A stretch of 64,000 bases of DNA from Eublepharis macularius (GCF_028583425.1 NC_072801.1:65115766-65179765), one strand, 5' to 3'. Shown: positions 29,101 through 40,254, counted from the stretch's first letter. Program-made: numbers and translations. The notes: generated by a model not told the origin, from the sequence alone.

Positions 29101-32100
29101 AAAAGATGCAAGCTACCAAACACTTAACAGGCAAACTAGATTTGGTGCAGGCTCATTTACATGCGGGGGTGGGGGTGGGGAGCTACTTTTAAACATAAAA
29201 TGGAGAATGTATGATGAGGGAAGCCAGGAAAAACATGCACCGTTCCCTGCCTTCCATTCCCATAAGGAGGGGCTTTTCTTTTTTAGTGAAAATAATATGC
29301 AGATGAGGGGAACAAACTCCAATCAGGAACTACAATGCCAAGACCTCAGCTATACAGCCCGGAAAATCCACAACAACCATCATTCTCCGGCCGTGAAAGC
29401 CTTCGACAATATATCCCTGCTTTTTCTCTGCAGTAACTGCCTGCAGTTCGTTTTTCAAAGCATTTTTCTTCCAGCGCCGTCATCACTTCTAGCATTGGAA
29501 GCAAGGCCAGAGATAAAAACTTTAAGCGATGGAGTATAACAAGGTAATATAGAGAAGGGGGCAGCCCCAAGGTCACCTTGCCCTCATGCTGTTTAAGGTA
29601 ACAAACAAACAAAAAAGACCCACTCCCCACCTCCCGCTTTACAGGCAAATGGGCATACACAGGAATAAAAACATTTAGACCTAAACAGCAGCCCTGTCCA
29701 TATTGCCAGCCAAATACTGGGAAACAAAAACTAAAATCCAACAATACACAGAAATCAGCACAGCACCAGCAGAATTTAAAAAAATTCCTTAACACGAAAG
29801 TGAAACCAAATACAGGACAGATCTCCCTCCGAACAGCCATCCAGACCGGCATCACCAAAAGAAATGCCCTGCTTGGTCACCCACAGATTAAACCTGTGTA
29901 AGAGAAGAGACACGGAGGGAGGCAAGCAGCACTTCCCAAGAAATCCAAGGAAATGCCATTCCATTTTCCAGAAGCAGAAGAGAGTTCTCAGCAACTCATT
30001 AAACTACAAGGCCCAGAATTCCCTGAAGGAAGGTATGGCAGTTTATAATATAGCTTCATGAAACGTACATGTTTAGAAATCGATATATTGGAACCTATAT
30101 TTGATGGTGAAGAAAGCTGACAGGAAGAAAATGGATTCATTTGAAACGAGCTGGAGGAGAGTTCTGCGGATACCATGGACAGCCAAAAAGACAAATAAGT
30201 GGGTACTAGTTCAAATCAAGCCTGAATTCTCCCTAGAAGCTAAAATGACAAAACTGAGGCTATCATACTTTGGTCGCATCATGAGAAGACAAGATTCTCT
30301 GGAAAATTCAATAATGCTAGGAAAAGTGGAAGGCAGTAGGAAAAGAGGAAGACCTAAAACGAGATGGCTTGACTGAATAAGGATGACATATCCTCCAGTT
30401 TGTAAGATCTGAGCAAGTTGGTTAATGATAGGACATTTTGGAGGTCTTTCATTCACAGGGTTGCCATAGATTGGAGGCAACTTGATGGCACATAAGACAT
30501 ATTGGAACATCTGGCAAGGGCCTTAGTAAGGGCAGGAAGACGAGGGCACTGGTGCTGCTTTTGGAGCTTTTCCTGTTTATATCTTACTATCTTTTATCAT
30601 GATACCCTACATGGTCAAGGTACTGACTAGGGGTGTGCAATTTGGTATATCTGGTCTGAATGTATTCCCAAAAATCTCCTTATCAGTATTTTTCAGGGAT
30701 ATTTGGGAATCCCAATCAAATTCAGGATTTTCAGATGTACCAGTACTGGTTTTCCAGTTAATTCCTAACATGTTCCAATTTAACTAGGCCCATCATTCCC
30801 TATGGAGAATCTTTCCAGGGGGCTGTAGGGGCTGTTTTTAAAGCAAACTACGCCAGTATTGCAGCATAGTGAGTGCTGCAAGCCCTTTAAATATCCTCCA
30901 AGTTTCAAGGGAATTGGACTATGGGGGTCATTCTGTGGGCCCCTGAACAAGGTCCTCCCAGTCACTATCCATTGTAGCCTATTGGCGGGGGGGGGGATCA
31001 CATGCTTTCTCTAGGAGAAAGGCTTACCCAAACACAGAAGAGCAACCACTGACCCAAAGCCTCCACAAAAAAACTAACAAAGCCCAACAGAACCAGAGAT
31101 TCTCAGCAGAACCCACCTTGCAGAACTCCTTGCCCTGTAAGTACAGCTTGAGGGGCAAGTCCAAGTGAAACATCTCCTTTCAGATTTGCTTCGTCCTCTC
31201 CTAAACAGGATCTCTCTTCAACAGATGTTGGCTCAGGTGTGTGTGTTGTGTCCTGCAGCATGGCAAGATCCTTTGCAGTTGCTAGAAATCAAAGATACAT
31301 TACGCAAATCGGCTGGCACAGTTCACAAGATGTATCCTTGTATGGTGAATGTTTGGAGTAGGGGTTGGGATGGCAGTTGCTGTCTGCACCCCTCACTTTC
31401 CATACATTCATAGAAATGCCTATACATTCTTTATAAACATGAAGTTGCTTTATACTGAATCAGACCACCAGTCCATCAAAGTCAGTATTGTCTATTCAGA
31501 CCGGCAGCAGCTCTCCAGGATTTCAGGTAGCGGTCTCTCACATTCCCTACCACCTGGTCCTTTATAACTGGAAATGCTGGGGATTGAACCTGGGGCCCTC
31601 TGCAGGCCAAGCAAATGCTCTGCCACTGAACCATAGCTCTTCCCACAGCAAGCTGCCTGTGTCCAGCTATACACTGTGGAAAGGGAACCTATCCCGACAC
31701 ATACAGCCAAAAGTCACCCACCCTCCATTTTATTCAAAGAACAACCTTGAGAACTTACACTGAGAGAGAAAAATGGGTCAAAGATCACACAGTGAACATC
31801 ATGGCTAAGTGGGGATTTGAACCCAGATCTCCCAAGCCTGACACTTGGACATATACACCATACTAGCTTAAGTGTGCTAGCTATCCAGGCTCCAGTGCAG
31901 AAATACTGAGGAACACAAACAGGTCAGTTGCAGGGCCGACAGCACAATCTGGAGGTGCTCCCACAATTGCTTGCAATCTCCCTAGCTTGTCAGCAGCAAC
32001 AGGCTACTGAGGGCCAAGCTACACATGACGAAAGACACTTGCCTGGCAAGTGGATTGAGTGGAGGGCAAGTGAACAGGGAGAAATACACTTGCCATTCAA

Positions 32101-35100
32101 GTGTCATTTGTCACTTGTAGCTTGGCCCTGAGTAGGCTCCTTCCTAATGGTCTTCACTTAGAACAGCTCACCACATGATATCTTCATTACTGGCATGAAC
32201 CACCATTTCAGCGCAACGGACATTTCCGTTGCGCTGAAATGGTGGTTCATGCCAGTAATGAAGATATCATGTGGTGAGCTGTTCTAACTGAAGACCATTA
32301 GGAAGGTGTACATCCAATAACTGTGCCCAGGAAGAAGCTGTTTATACGAAACGGGAATGGTATAATATGCAAGCATAATCCCGCTGGCACATCCATATTT
32401 TCATTTGATCTGGATTGTGGTCACCCTTCCCTGTGGGACTCTCTGCCTACATTCCTAAGAAGGCTCTACTGCAGCTCTCAACCAGACGCTTTTCTATGAA
32501 CATTACAAAAACACGGACAAACAACTGTTATCTTGTATAACTGTTACCTTGTATTTATTATATATTTATTACTTTGTATGAAATTGTATTTATTGTGGAC
32601 ACTTTGCACTTTTGCACACTTTGCACTAATATATTGTTACAAAAATCCAAAATTTCTTTGTCTGTATATTCCTGGTATTGTTTCTTGTAGCCTTTGACTA
32701 CCCGGGGTTTCCCTGCTTTGTTTCTCTCTACTGAGTAGGCTCGCCAGGTTTCCACTTATGGTGGACAATCTCCCACCAATTCCCTCTGATGCCTGCTGAT
32801 GCCTTGGGCATGTGCAGGAAAAACTGGGAGGGGGGGGGGAAGGGCAGGAAAGTGCCCAATACACCAGCACCACTTCTGGCTTCAAACGGAAGTGGCAAGG
32901 GACGCTCTGCAATTTCGGGAATGATATCAGCACGTCACCAGCAGTGTCATGATGATGTTTGTCTACCAGGGTTCCCCAGCAGCGGGTCAGTCTCCTGCCA
33001 GTTACTGGAAGACCTGACAACTTTACTACTGAGTCAAACAAACAGATTATAGCCTAATCATGGTAGGACCGTGTGTGGTTTGCACCAAAAAGAAAACTGA
33101 AGCCCAGATTTTGCAGCAAATTAATCCAAATTGTATTAGCAGGCAACATTTTTGCAGATTAAACACCGCTTCCAAAATCATCACTTTCCAAGAAGAGTTG
33201 TTGGTTTATTCCTCAAACCCAGATTTCTGTACTAAAACAATTACCAGAACATAACATAAATTAAGGGAGTTTGGAACCAGGAAGCTGAAATTGCCCGCAA
33301 ACTAAATCCTGTGAAGCGCGTTTCCTCTGGCTCTTTTTCAAGGGAAGGTGGGGAGGTCTGTGTACAGCATCTGCTTGGCATGCAGAAGGTCCCAAGTTAA
33401 TCCCTTCCCTCTTCTGCTAAAAGGATCAGGTAGCACATGATGCGAAAGACCTCTGCGTGAGACCTTGGAGAGCAGCTGCCAGCCTGAGGAGACAACACTG
33501 CACTTCCTGGACCAATGGCCTGATCCAGTATAAGGCTACACCATATGGCCACATGTATGCATCTGAACTGAAAAAAGTACAAAGGGGGGCAACCAAGATG
33601 ATTTAAGTAGTTAGTGCACCTTTCCTGTGCTGAAAGGCTAGAGAGTCTGGAACTTTTTAGCGCAGGAAAAAGACAGCTGAGGGGGGGGCATGATAAAGGC
33701 TTATAAAATTATGCATGGTATGGAAAAGAGGGATACAGGCAATAGGCAGAGGAAGTTTCTTCCCCCTCTCCCATAATACTAGGACTCGGGGACAAGTTGA
33801 TGGGCAATAGGCATAGGACAGACAAAAGAAATATTTATTTACACAAGTAACTAAACTCATTGCCAGAGCATGTAGTGATGGCCACAGACACAGATGGCTT
33901 TTAAAGGGGGTAAATTTTTTTCACAGATGAAAGGTCCATCAATGGCTACTAAGCATGGTCAGTAAAGTGTAGCTCCATATTCAGAGGCAGATATAGGTAG
34001 ATAACTTTGTTGGTCTGCAGTAGAAGACCAAGATTTGAGTCCAGTAGCACCTTAGAGACCAAGTGGATTCCCAGGGCATGAGCTCTGACTCTTGAAATCT
34101 CATACCCTGGGAATTTAGTTGGTCTCTAAGGCGCTACTGGATCTGAATCTTGCTATTCAGAGGCTTTGAATTAGGGACAATGTCAGGGGAGGGCCCTAGC
34201 CTCTCTGTCCTGTTTGTCGGCCCTCCAAGGGAACTGGTTGACCACTGTGTGAAAACAGGTGTATGGAAGTTGTTAACCTGAGACTAGGTCTTTGAAAGAA
34301 AATGGTTGAACTTAGGTTCAGGTTGTATGTATTGTAAGGTTTGTGGCCTAGCCCAGGAAGGTGTTTGCAGAGCGGATTGGAAACACCTGAGCAGCCTCTA
34401 TGTTCCCTAGAGATCCATCCTTGAAGAGACTGTTCTCAGAGAGCTCTGTGCTTAACTCCCCAGTTTTCACACAGTTGAAATGCCAACTGATGGCTTAGAC
34501 CTGGGCCGTCGTCACACGGGCTTTTATTTAGCGCTAAAATGGTGCTATTTCCCGGCAAACACCTACCTTATTCCAACACTGTAGCGATTTTCTCTCTTCT
34601 GCTTTGTGCTTGATAGTCGCGACATCTTGTGCCTCAGTGTGAATGCCTCACATCGATGTATTTCGCCTCGCAACACCCTATGCCCTCCCTTCAATCCCAG
34701 AATGCATTTCTTCCCGCAACTCCCCCTTTTTTAATTTTATTATGTCCTTATAACGCCATAACGACATAACACAATGCAAACTTTCTGCTGAAGTAAAAAT
34801 GACTCAATCGCCATGGCAGAGTCTTCAGCGATGGGGATCACGTCAGACAGGGAGTTTTCTGTGGGCAAAGGGCTATTTATATAATTTCAAAGTTGGAAAA
34901 ACAAAAGGGTCGTAATGTTTTGCTCTAACGGAATGTTTATATGCTGTTATTCCGTTATAGCGGAATTAAACGCCAGAATAATAAAAAAAAAGGGGGGAGG
35001 AGCTGCTTCTGCGCGGTTAGAGAGAACAGAACAGAGTGCTTCGGTGTGGACAGCTGGTGGCGCAAAGAGCCGTTAGGTGACCCAAAGAAACGTTACTGTG

Positions 35101-38100
35101 CCGATAACAGGTAGGACGCTATATGCTGTAAATTTAACGGAAGAGATGCCCGTGTGACGACGGCCCTGATTGGTTCTTGAGTTGCCAAGTGATTCACCGA
35201 GGCCTGAAAATATGCCCTCTCAACTCACTTAGCATGGCCTTATGCTGAATCAACCAAGCATAAGAGAGGGCTCATTTTCTAATGGAGGGGTGAGAAAACA
35301 ATGCAAACCACTTAGAGGTGCTTAGGTAGCTAGTTCTTACATTTTAGATGTGTGTGTGTGTGGTGCCCTCAAGTCATAGCTGCCTTATGGCAACCCCTGG
35401 TGGGGTTTTCATAGCAAGAGACTATCAGAGGTAGTTTGCCATTGCCTACCTCTGCAACCCTGGTCTTTATTGAAGGTCTCCCATCCAATTACTAACCAAG
35501 GCCGACCCTGCTTAGCTTCTAAGATCTGATCAGGCTCATCTGGGCTATGCAGGTCAAGGCAAGTTCTGGATATGCAGTTTTAATATTTAGCAACAGTAGG
35601 GATTTCTTGTTTTAATGCTTGTTGCCTAAGTGAGAGAGCGTAATGCTTTTGGAGACACTCCTTAATCAATAAACTTACCTTCTACTAAGTTGAGTTGAGA
35701 ATTCATGTTTTGTGCCTGGTTACATCCCAGAAACAAACCCGAAACTGGAAAGCCTGACATTTGGGAAGGGAGAGCTTTCAGTCTCACAAGCAAGTGGAAT
35801 GCATGCCTGGTTGCTGGAGTGGTTGTGGTCAGCACCCACAACTGGGAGGTGAGGTTGTTGGTTCCCTGCAACAGGATCATGGATTTGATGGCCCAATGGT
35901 CTGATCCAGCAGGACCCGTATTATGTTCTTACGCACAACCCACAGCTCTTTCCCTTCTCACTGGGGACTGGATCCTACTTTGCTTTTTAGAATTTTTACC
36001 TCTCTCTGGGCACGCAGCAGCCACACCTGGGTCCTCCACTCCAGTTCCATCCTCAGCGGCATCCCGATTCTTCACTCCACTTCCTTGGCTGGAGGACAGA
36101 GCCACATTTCGGTCCTCATCTTTGTTTCCCGTTCCTGAAGGCACCATACCAGCATCTGGCCCCTCAGCATCCCTTCCTGCCTCTGAGGACACAAAAGGAT
36201 CCAGATTTCTCAACTTTATTTGCACAGGAACTAACAAGTAAAGCTGATCTGAGAGGGCGATCAATTCATTTTATGTATCAAAATACTGATACCTCACCTC
36301 TCCCACCATTAATGGCAGCTCTGTGCGGTTTCCAAAAGCCAGCCTAGCAGGTATTTCCTTACTAATTGCTAAAGAGAAAAGCTCACTTCAAGCATCAACA
36401 GCTTTGCCAGAGCACACTGCAGTTCAGAAACCTGGGCCCCTCCCACCAACCCTTGATTTGGATACAAACCATGGTCTGGGCTCTCAGCTGTTTCCATTCT
36501 CACTGGGAATGGGGTTCCACTTTGTCCTCCTGAGGCATCCAGGCCCTTGGCTTCACTTTCTTTCTCTTTGGATGCAGAAGCACCCAGCATCTCAATGCCA
36601 CTTCCTGTCCTGGATGATGGAGAAACGTTTGGGCTCTCTACCTCACTTCCTGCCTCCAGGGACACAGAAACCTCCACGTTCTCATCTCGGTCTTCTTTCT
36701 CAGGGCACGAGGCAGCCTCGTCTACATTCTCCACTCTATTTCCATTGTCCATGGCGTCCGGATTCCTAACTCCACACATGTCCCCTGAAAGCAAAGCGGC
36801 ATCTGGCTTCTCAATGTCTCTTCCAGCCTCTGAGGATGCAGAAGCATCTGGATTCTTGTCCGTGTTTTCCGTCTTTGGAACCATGAAGGATGTACCAGAA
36901 TTCAAGTTCTGAGCTTTATTTTCAGTACTGCTTCCTTTCTCAGAAAACATGGTATTGCTTGTGATCTGAAGTTTATTTGTGGGATTTACAGGACCTGATA
37001 AGAATCCAAAGAAGGAATTAAACACAAATACAGATCTCTAACATATTGAATATCCCTACGAAACACTGAAATGCTTCCACCACCCCCACCACCATCCCCA
37101 TTTTACCATTAACTGGAGACAGTACTGTAATAAAGCATGTCTACATACCTGTTTCATCCATTGGAATGATAGTTTTAGGTAGGTAGCTATGTTGGTCTGC
37201 AGTAGAACAGCTGGACTTGTGTCCAGTGGCACCTTAGAGACCGACAAGATTTTCAGGGTGTACGCTTTCAAGAGTCAGAGCTCCCTTCCTCAGGTGTCTG
37301 AAGAAGGGAGCTCTGACTGTCAAAAGCTTACACCTTGAAAATCTTGTCAGTCTCTAAGGTACCACTGGACTCAGATTCTCTTGGAATGGAGGACTGATTG
37401 GTCTCAAGTTGCTAGACCTCAGCAATGAATTCTCCTTACTTTCCAGCCTTCACTTGACTCAGTCGATACCCTTTTGGAGTATCTCACAGCTACCACCACA
37501 GAACTCTATGAGGTTTACAATCTGCCAGCCTGAAAGAGAAACTTTTTAATAGCATCAGAATCCCTCCCCTCCCCCGCACTTCCTTTCAGACAATGTGAAG
37601 GCGGGGGGGGGGACATTCTTAAAACCTTGCTTGTCAGAGAGGTTCTCCACCAAGCAGGAGCTACCTGTTTCTCCGTTATACCTTGATGTGCCTGATCGAT
37701 TGCAAAGCACGAGGCTTTTCTTGCTCCAAATTCAGAAAAAGAATTTTTTTAAATCTAAAAAGAGGACAGCAAATACTGGATAGATAAAAAAAAAGGTCAA
37801 ACAGTATATGACTACAACATCTGAGTATAAGAAAATATAAGTAAAAACATTCCTTCTCCCTACACTTCTCCCTGATGTTTAAAAAGAAATGCAAATTTTA
37901 CTAATCAGCTCCAAGGATGCTGTTCAGATTCAAATAATCCCAGTTACCTTCTTCATCTGGTTAGTCATCTCTCATCCAATGGTATGTCTGCAAATCTCTG
38001 CTTTCTTTGGTGGTTGCTTCTCTGTATCTTTTCAAAGCATGACAACCAAAGAATGGCTACCCCCCCCCTTCTTATTGCTTTCCTGCCCCCCAAATTTCTC

Positions 38101-38997
38101 TATTTCTTACAGGTTAGAGTGAAATCTGTCCTTCGTCTCCCTCACTAGCCTCCAAATTGTTTTATTGCTTCCTCTCTGTCACTCCAAATGGGAAAAGGAA
38201 GGAGGGAATCAACCTCTTCTTCGAGAAGTCGGCTTGAATTGGCAGCTTGTCTTTAATTCCCAAGCATTTCACTTCAAAGTGGAAGATTCTTACATAGATA
38301 CTTGGGTGAATAGTCATACCATCACAAGCACAACACACATTGTGTGTGATGTAACAACATTCAACAGGTTAGAGATATGCCAGGCACAGAGGCAAAAAGG
38401 CTGCACCTGTTGAATTTTTGCCTGTAATGCAGCTGTTTAAAAACACAAAAGCCCCATCAGACAAAAATGACAAGATATTCGACAACTAACAAGGAAAAAA
38501 CACCGCTTGGCCTATGCTGTGCCTTTATAAACAACTTTTAATGTAGGCAATGCTTTTCAAGGCATACACAAGTTACCACAAGTCAACGTTCAGTTAAAGT
38601 TACAGAAGCTAATTTTTAAAAGTTGGCAGCATTTACTTTCCAGAGGAGGAGGAGGAACAGACACAAAACACCAGAAAGCACTACCCACCATTTTCCAAAT
38701 ATTCAGAAACTGGGAGCAAACTGGGGAAGGCGTGTCTCAGATTTTCCAGGCAGTCTAAGAACTGTTCTTGTGCGGACTCTCTCTTTTTCAACACTGTGTC
38801 AAACAGGTTTTGTAGCAACTCCTGCGGATCCTTCGTGCAACTCAGGGAGAAGTACTCGCCCTGAGTGAGGAGCAGATGGGAATCCACCACATCCAGGATC
38901 AAGTCGGTCTCTATCTGAAGAAGAGCTTCAGTCAACTTCCCCCTGGCCTTCTGGACAATGTCAGAGGGCTTTTCAGCTGAAGCCATGGTGGAGGGAG
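21431..38997 (-). CDS. GVIN1-like: CARD-linker-very large GTPase (GVIN1/VLIG-like), gene B, about 2005 aa
   Basis: Model on the minus strand: 38986-38689 (coding), 36994-36470, 36230-36000, 31281-31117, 28473-28393, 26148-21431. Every junction is AG/GT and every internal boundary is phase 1, giving 6018 nt with no stop. Residues about 1-99 form a CARD-like helical domain. About 100-433 are an acidic Ser/Glu/Asp-rich linker ending in a Glu/Gln-rich coiled segment. About 434-2005 match the VLIG/URGCP family, with P-loop GVQSTGKS (about residue 1055), DTEG, HQNISD, and a C-terminal CPFCKVPC...HKAHF...HRPQG segment. Mammalian VLIG proteins are interferon-induced giant GTPases of the cytosol and nucleus whose biochemical role is poorly known, and I know of no CARD in them. 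The linker exons in the middle are the least certain part; alternative splicing is likely because all internal exons are symmetric. Confidence 0.72.
26150..28392. other. Gene B last intron
   Basis: Non-coding. Contains a poly-G stretch near 27430 and partial repeats, with no additional exon recognised. Confidence 0.6.
28393..28473 (-). CDS. GVIN1-like: Gene B exon: Glu/Gln-rich coiled linker
   Basis: 81 bp, phase 1 to 1. Encodes YSLEQSLEQKAEVQQELEQ then EEKHPAK. Acceptor ATTTCTAG, donor GTATTA. It is homologous to the 72-bp exon 53845-53774 of gene A, and the shared frame and splice sites support it as a real exon. Confidence 0.75.
30090..30505 (+). mobile_element. BovB (RTE) LINE 3' fragment
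   Basis: The open frame 30101-30376 encodes the C-terminal end of a BovB-type reverse transcriptase polyprotein: FETSWRRVLRIPWTAKKTNK, LRLSYFGRIMRRQDSLE and RKRGRPKTRWLD. The following 3' sequence includes gggttgccatagattggagg, typical of the BovB tail. The element is 5'-truncated and its remaining frame ends early. Classified as LINE, RTE clade. Confidence 0.85.
30620..31005. repeat. Unnamed dispersed repeat
   Basis: Starts ctaggggtgtgcaatttggt and ends near a poly-G run, with ccattgtagcctattggc. It has the look of a common squamate repeat. No coding frame is present. Confidence 0.4.
31117..31281 (-). CDS. GVIN1-like: Gene B exon: linker
   Basis: 165 bp, phase 1 to 1. Starts ATAKDLAMLQDTTHTPEP and contains EERSCLGEDEANLKGD. 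Acceptor TTTCTAG, donor GTGGGT. The counterpart in gene A (58070-57935) keeps the reading frame (AVAEDLAKLQ, EERSCIGEMEQNLRGD) but uses a donor about 25 bp nearer and leaves in phase 2. Confidence 0.65.
31437..31640 (-). repeat. tRNA-derived SINE, second family
   Basis: Reverse orientation. B-box-like gggattgaacctggggcc at about 31580-31597 and tail agttgctttatactgaatca. The same family occurs at 33355-33555. Confidence 0.65.
32011..32128. mobile_element. 118-bp Harbinger-like MITE with TGA target duplication
   Basis: Terminal inverted repeats gggccaagctac / gtagcttggccc flank an interior with cacttgcc/ggcaagtg motifs. A three-base TGA duplication is present (32008-32010, 32129-32131). A truncated relative lies at 40367-40443. 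Confidence 0.75.
32139..32306. repeat. 168-bp near-perfect palindrome
   Basis: Arms 32139-32220 and 32225-32306 are 82 nt each, with a single mismatch (32157 against 32288) and a 4-nt loop (catt). RNA from either strand would fold into one long hairpin. No target duplication or family was recognised. Confidence 0.95.
33355..33555 (+). repeat. tRNA-derived SINE, second family
   Basis: Starts cagcatctgcttggcatgca, has a B-box-like region near 33385-33405 and ends cctgatccagtataaggcta. Confidence 0.65.
33560..33990 (+). mobile_element. CR1/L2-type LINE 3' fragment
   Basis: Shows the familiar ggcaaccaagatgat, gataaaggcttataaaatta and ggacagacaaaagaaatatt blocks of amniote CR1/L2-like 3' regions. 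Non-coding here. Confidence 0.55.
33995..34160. repeat. Dispersed repeat with inverted arms, copy 2
   Basis: The arms (ccagtagcaccttagagacc and ggtctctaaggcgctactgg) face each other around a gagctctgactcttgaaatc core. Confidence 0.65.
34504..35165. mobile_element. 662-bp non-autonomous DNA transposon with GGCCG ends
   Basis: Terminal inverted repeats ggccgtcgtcacacgggc / gcccgtgtgacgacggcc, with a three-base CTG duplication outside (34501-34503, 35166-35168). No transposase frame. It has the same end type as 54096-54699 but a different interior. Superfamily likely Harbinger-like (inferred from the 3-bp duplication). Confidence 0.7.
35343..35560 (-). repeat. 5S rRNA-derived SINE
   Basis: Reverse-oriented full-length-looking copy, with gtgccctcaagtcatagctg at the left and accctgcttagcttctaaga at the right. 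Confidence 0.75.
36000..36230 (-). CDS. GVIN1-like: Gene B exon: acidic linker repeat 2
   Basis: 231 bp, phase 1 to 1, acceptor CTTGTTAG, donor GTAAAA. Contains SSEAGRDAEGPDAG and GTGVEDPGVAAACPERG, which parallel SSEAGRDIEKPDAA and GNRVENVDEAASCPEK of the neighbouring exon, so the two arose by internal exon duplication. Low-complexity and likely disordered. No counterpart was found in gene A. Confidence 0.55.
36470..36994 (-). CDS. GVIN1-like: Gene B exon: acidic linker repeat 1
   Basis: 525 bp, 175 codons, phase 1 to 1, acceptor TTCTTATCAG, donor GTTTGT (weak). Ser/Glu/Asp/Asn-rich with loose internal repeats of the type SSEAGRDIEKPDA; likely disordered. In gene A only the donor-side flank survives (near 59340-59355). 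A stronger-looking GTGAGA at about 36506 would be out of phase. Confidence 0.55.
37170..37375. repeat. Dispersed repeat with inverted arms, copy 3
   Basis: Two long inverted arms (gtccagtggcaccttagaga and tctctaaggtaccactggac) around an agagctcccttcctcaggtg core. It is inside a gene B intron. Confidence 0.75.
38689..38997 (-). CDS. GVIN1-like: Gene B first coding exon: CARD
   Basis: Acceptor CCATTTCAG, short 5' UTR, then ATG at 38986 in a good Kozak context (ccaccATGG). Encodes MASAEKPSDIVQKARGKL..., about 99 residues with the helix pattern and tail of a CARD (FLDCLENLRHAFPSLLPVSEYL). It differs from the gene A CARD at only a few positions. Two donors overlap at the end (after 38689 in phase 1, and four bases further on in phase 2); only the phase 1 donor fits the downstream exons found here. 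Confidence 0.8.
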
Positions 38998-39039
38998 CTG
39001 AAATGGTTTTTAAGAAGTGAAAAGAAAACTTTATAGAAG

Positions 39040-39255
39040 TTAATTTAAGAATAACAACAACAACAGTGTGCTTCAGGACAGATTAGTGCCACACTCAGAG
39101 CGGCTAACAAAATCAGTGTTATTATTATTATCCGGGGGCTTAGAGGAGTAGCTTACTCAAGGCCACCTGTGCAGCTCATGGCAGTAGTGCGACCCGAGTC
39201 AAACCAGCAGCGTGCTGGCTCAAAGCCCAGGCACTTAACTACTATGATACAGCAG
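39040..39255 (-). repeat. tRNA-derived SINE (first family), diverged
   Basis: Reverse orientation, from aacaacagtgtgcttcagga to actatgatacagcagct. It lies just upstream of the gene B CARD exon. Confidence 0.55.
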
Positions 39256-39722
39256 CTAAGAGAGGAGCACAAAATATTTTGAGTTGTTTAAGCAGGAAAT
39301 GGGAGCTTAAAAAGAGCGGGAGAAAATTTTCTCTCCGCTCTATCATGAGAGGATGAGGAAGGCAGATGTTACAAATTCAAGTTGATTAGCTGGACAACCG
39401 AGTGGGCATTCTCAAAGAGTCAGGAATTCTTTACTTTGTTTTGCGCCTGTTGACCCACAACAATTAGCTGGGTAAAAAAAAAGAAATTAAATAGAATAGG
39501 CTACCTGGGGGGCAGAAATTTCAGCAAGTGCCACTTAAACAGTATCTGCTGAGTTCTGCCTGTTATGCAGCTGTCTAAGGCACAAGAGTTTCTGTCCATT
39601 AAAATGTGGAAATTTTAGGGGGGGGTGCGCCATAGTGGATCAATCTAACCATTACACTATTTGCTTCATTTGTCCCCTATTCACATAAACTGAATGGGGA
39701 TCTGACCAAAAGGAGTGCATGG

Positions 39723-39760
39723 CTGAGTGAGTGAGTGAGTGAGTGAGTGAGCGAGCAAAT
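39723..39760. repeat. (GAGT)n microsatellite
   Basis: About nine tetranucleotide units (gtgagtgagtgagtg...) beside an (AAAT)-like run that forms the tail of the adjacent SINE. Confidence 0.9.
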
Positions 39761-39769
39761 AAATGAATG

Positions 39770-40010
39770 AATAAATAAATAATAACAACATTCGATTTAT
39801 ATCCCCCCTCCCTTTCAGGACCACTTAACACCCACTCAGAGCAGTTTACAAAGGATGTTATTATTATCTCCACAACAACAAACACTCTGTGAGGTGGGTG
39901 GGGCTGAGAGAGCTGTGACTGACCCAAGGTCACCCAGCTGGCTTCAAACAGAGGAGTGGGGAAATCAAACCCGGTGCTCCAGATTAGAGTCCCGCGCTTT
40001 TAAAGTTTTA
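39770..40010 (-). repeat. tRNA-derived SINE (first family)
   Basis: Reverse orientation, with cattcgatttatatccc at the 3' tail side and gaaatcaaacccggtgctcc at the B-box side. Confidence 0.7.
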
Positions 40011-40254
40011 GACAGTGAGCCTGATGTCATTTGATGCAGCCTGCAAAAGCCCTTTCTTCTCAAACAGTTTGGAAAGGTAGCATTAACTGCAGGTGCTCCT
40101 TCAGATGCAAAGGTAAAAATATACAAGGCTGCTGGGTCAGACCAAGGCCAGTTAGATGCCTGCCGGAGGCCAAATGCCTGGCAGGAGGAGGAGGTTTCAA
40201 TGATCAATGCCCGGCGAGCCTAAATCAAACCGAATGGTCATCTCCGGCTCCTAC

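Larger units (their letters stand above)
28480..31116. other. Gene B intron; site where a second CARD exon would be expected
   Basis: In copy A the corresponding intron contains the CARD2 exon. Here I find no CARD-like frame. The interval holds the BovB fragment, an unnamed dispersed repeat and a 170-codon antisense frame at 29346-29858 that I regard as repeat-derived. Confidence 0.5.

Noticed and set aside
29346-29858. 170-codon minus-strand frame in the gene B intron
   Set aside because: No domain seen. The end of the interval resembles a dispersed repeat (cacaacaaccatcattctcc), and the frame is Phe/Cys-rich in a way typical of chance frames.
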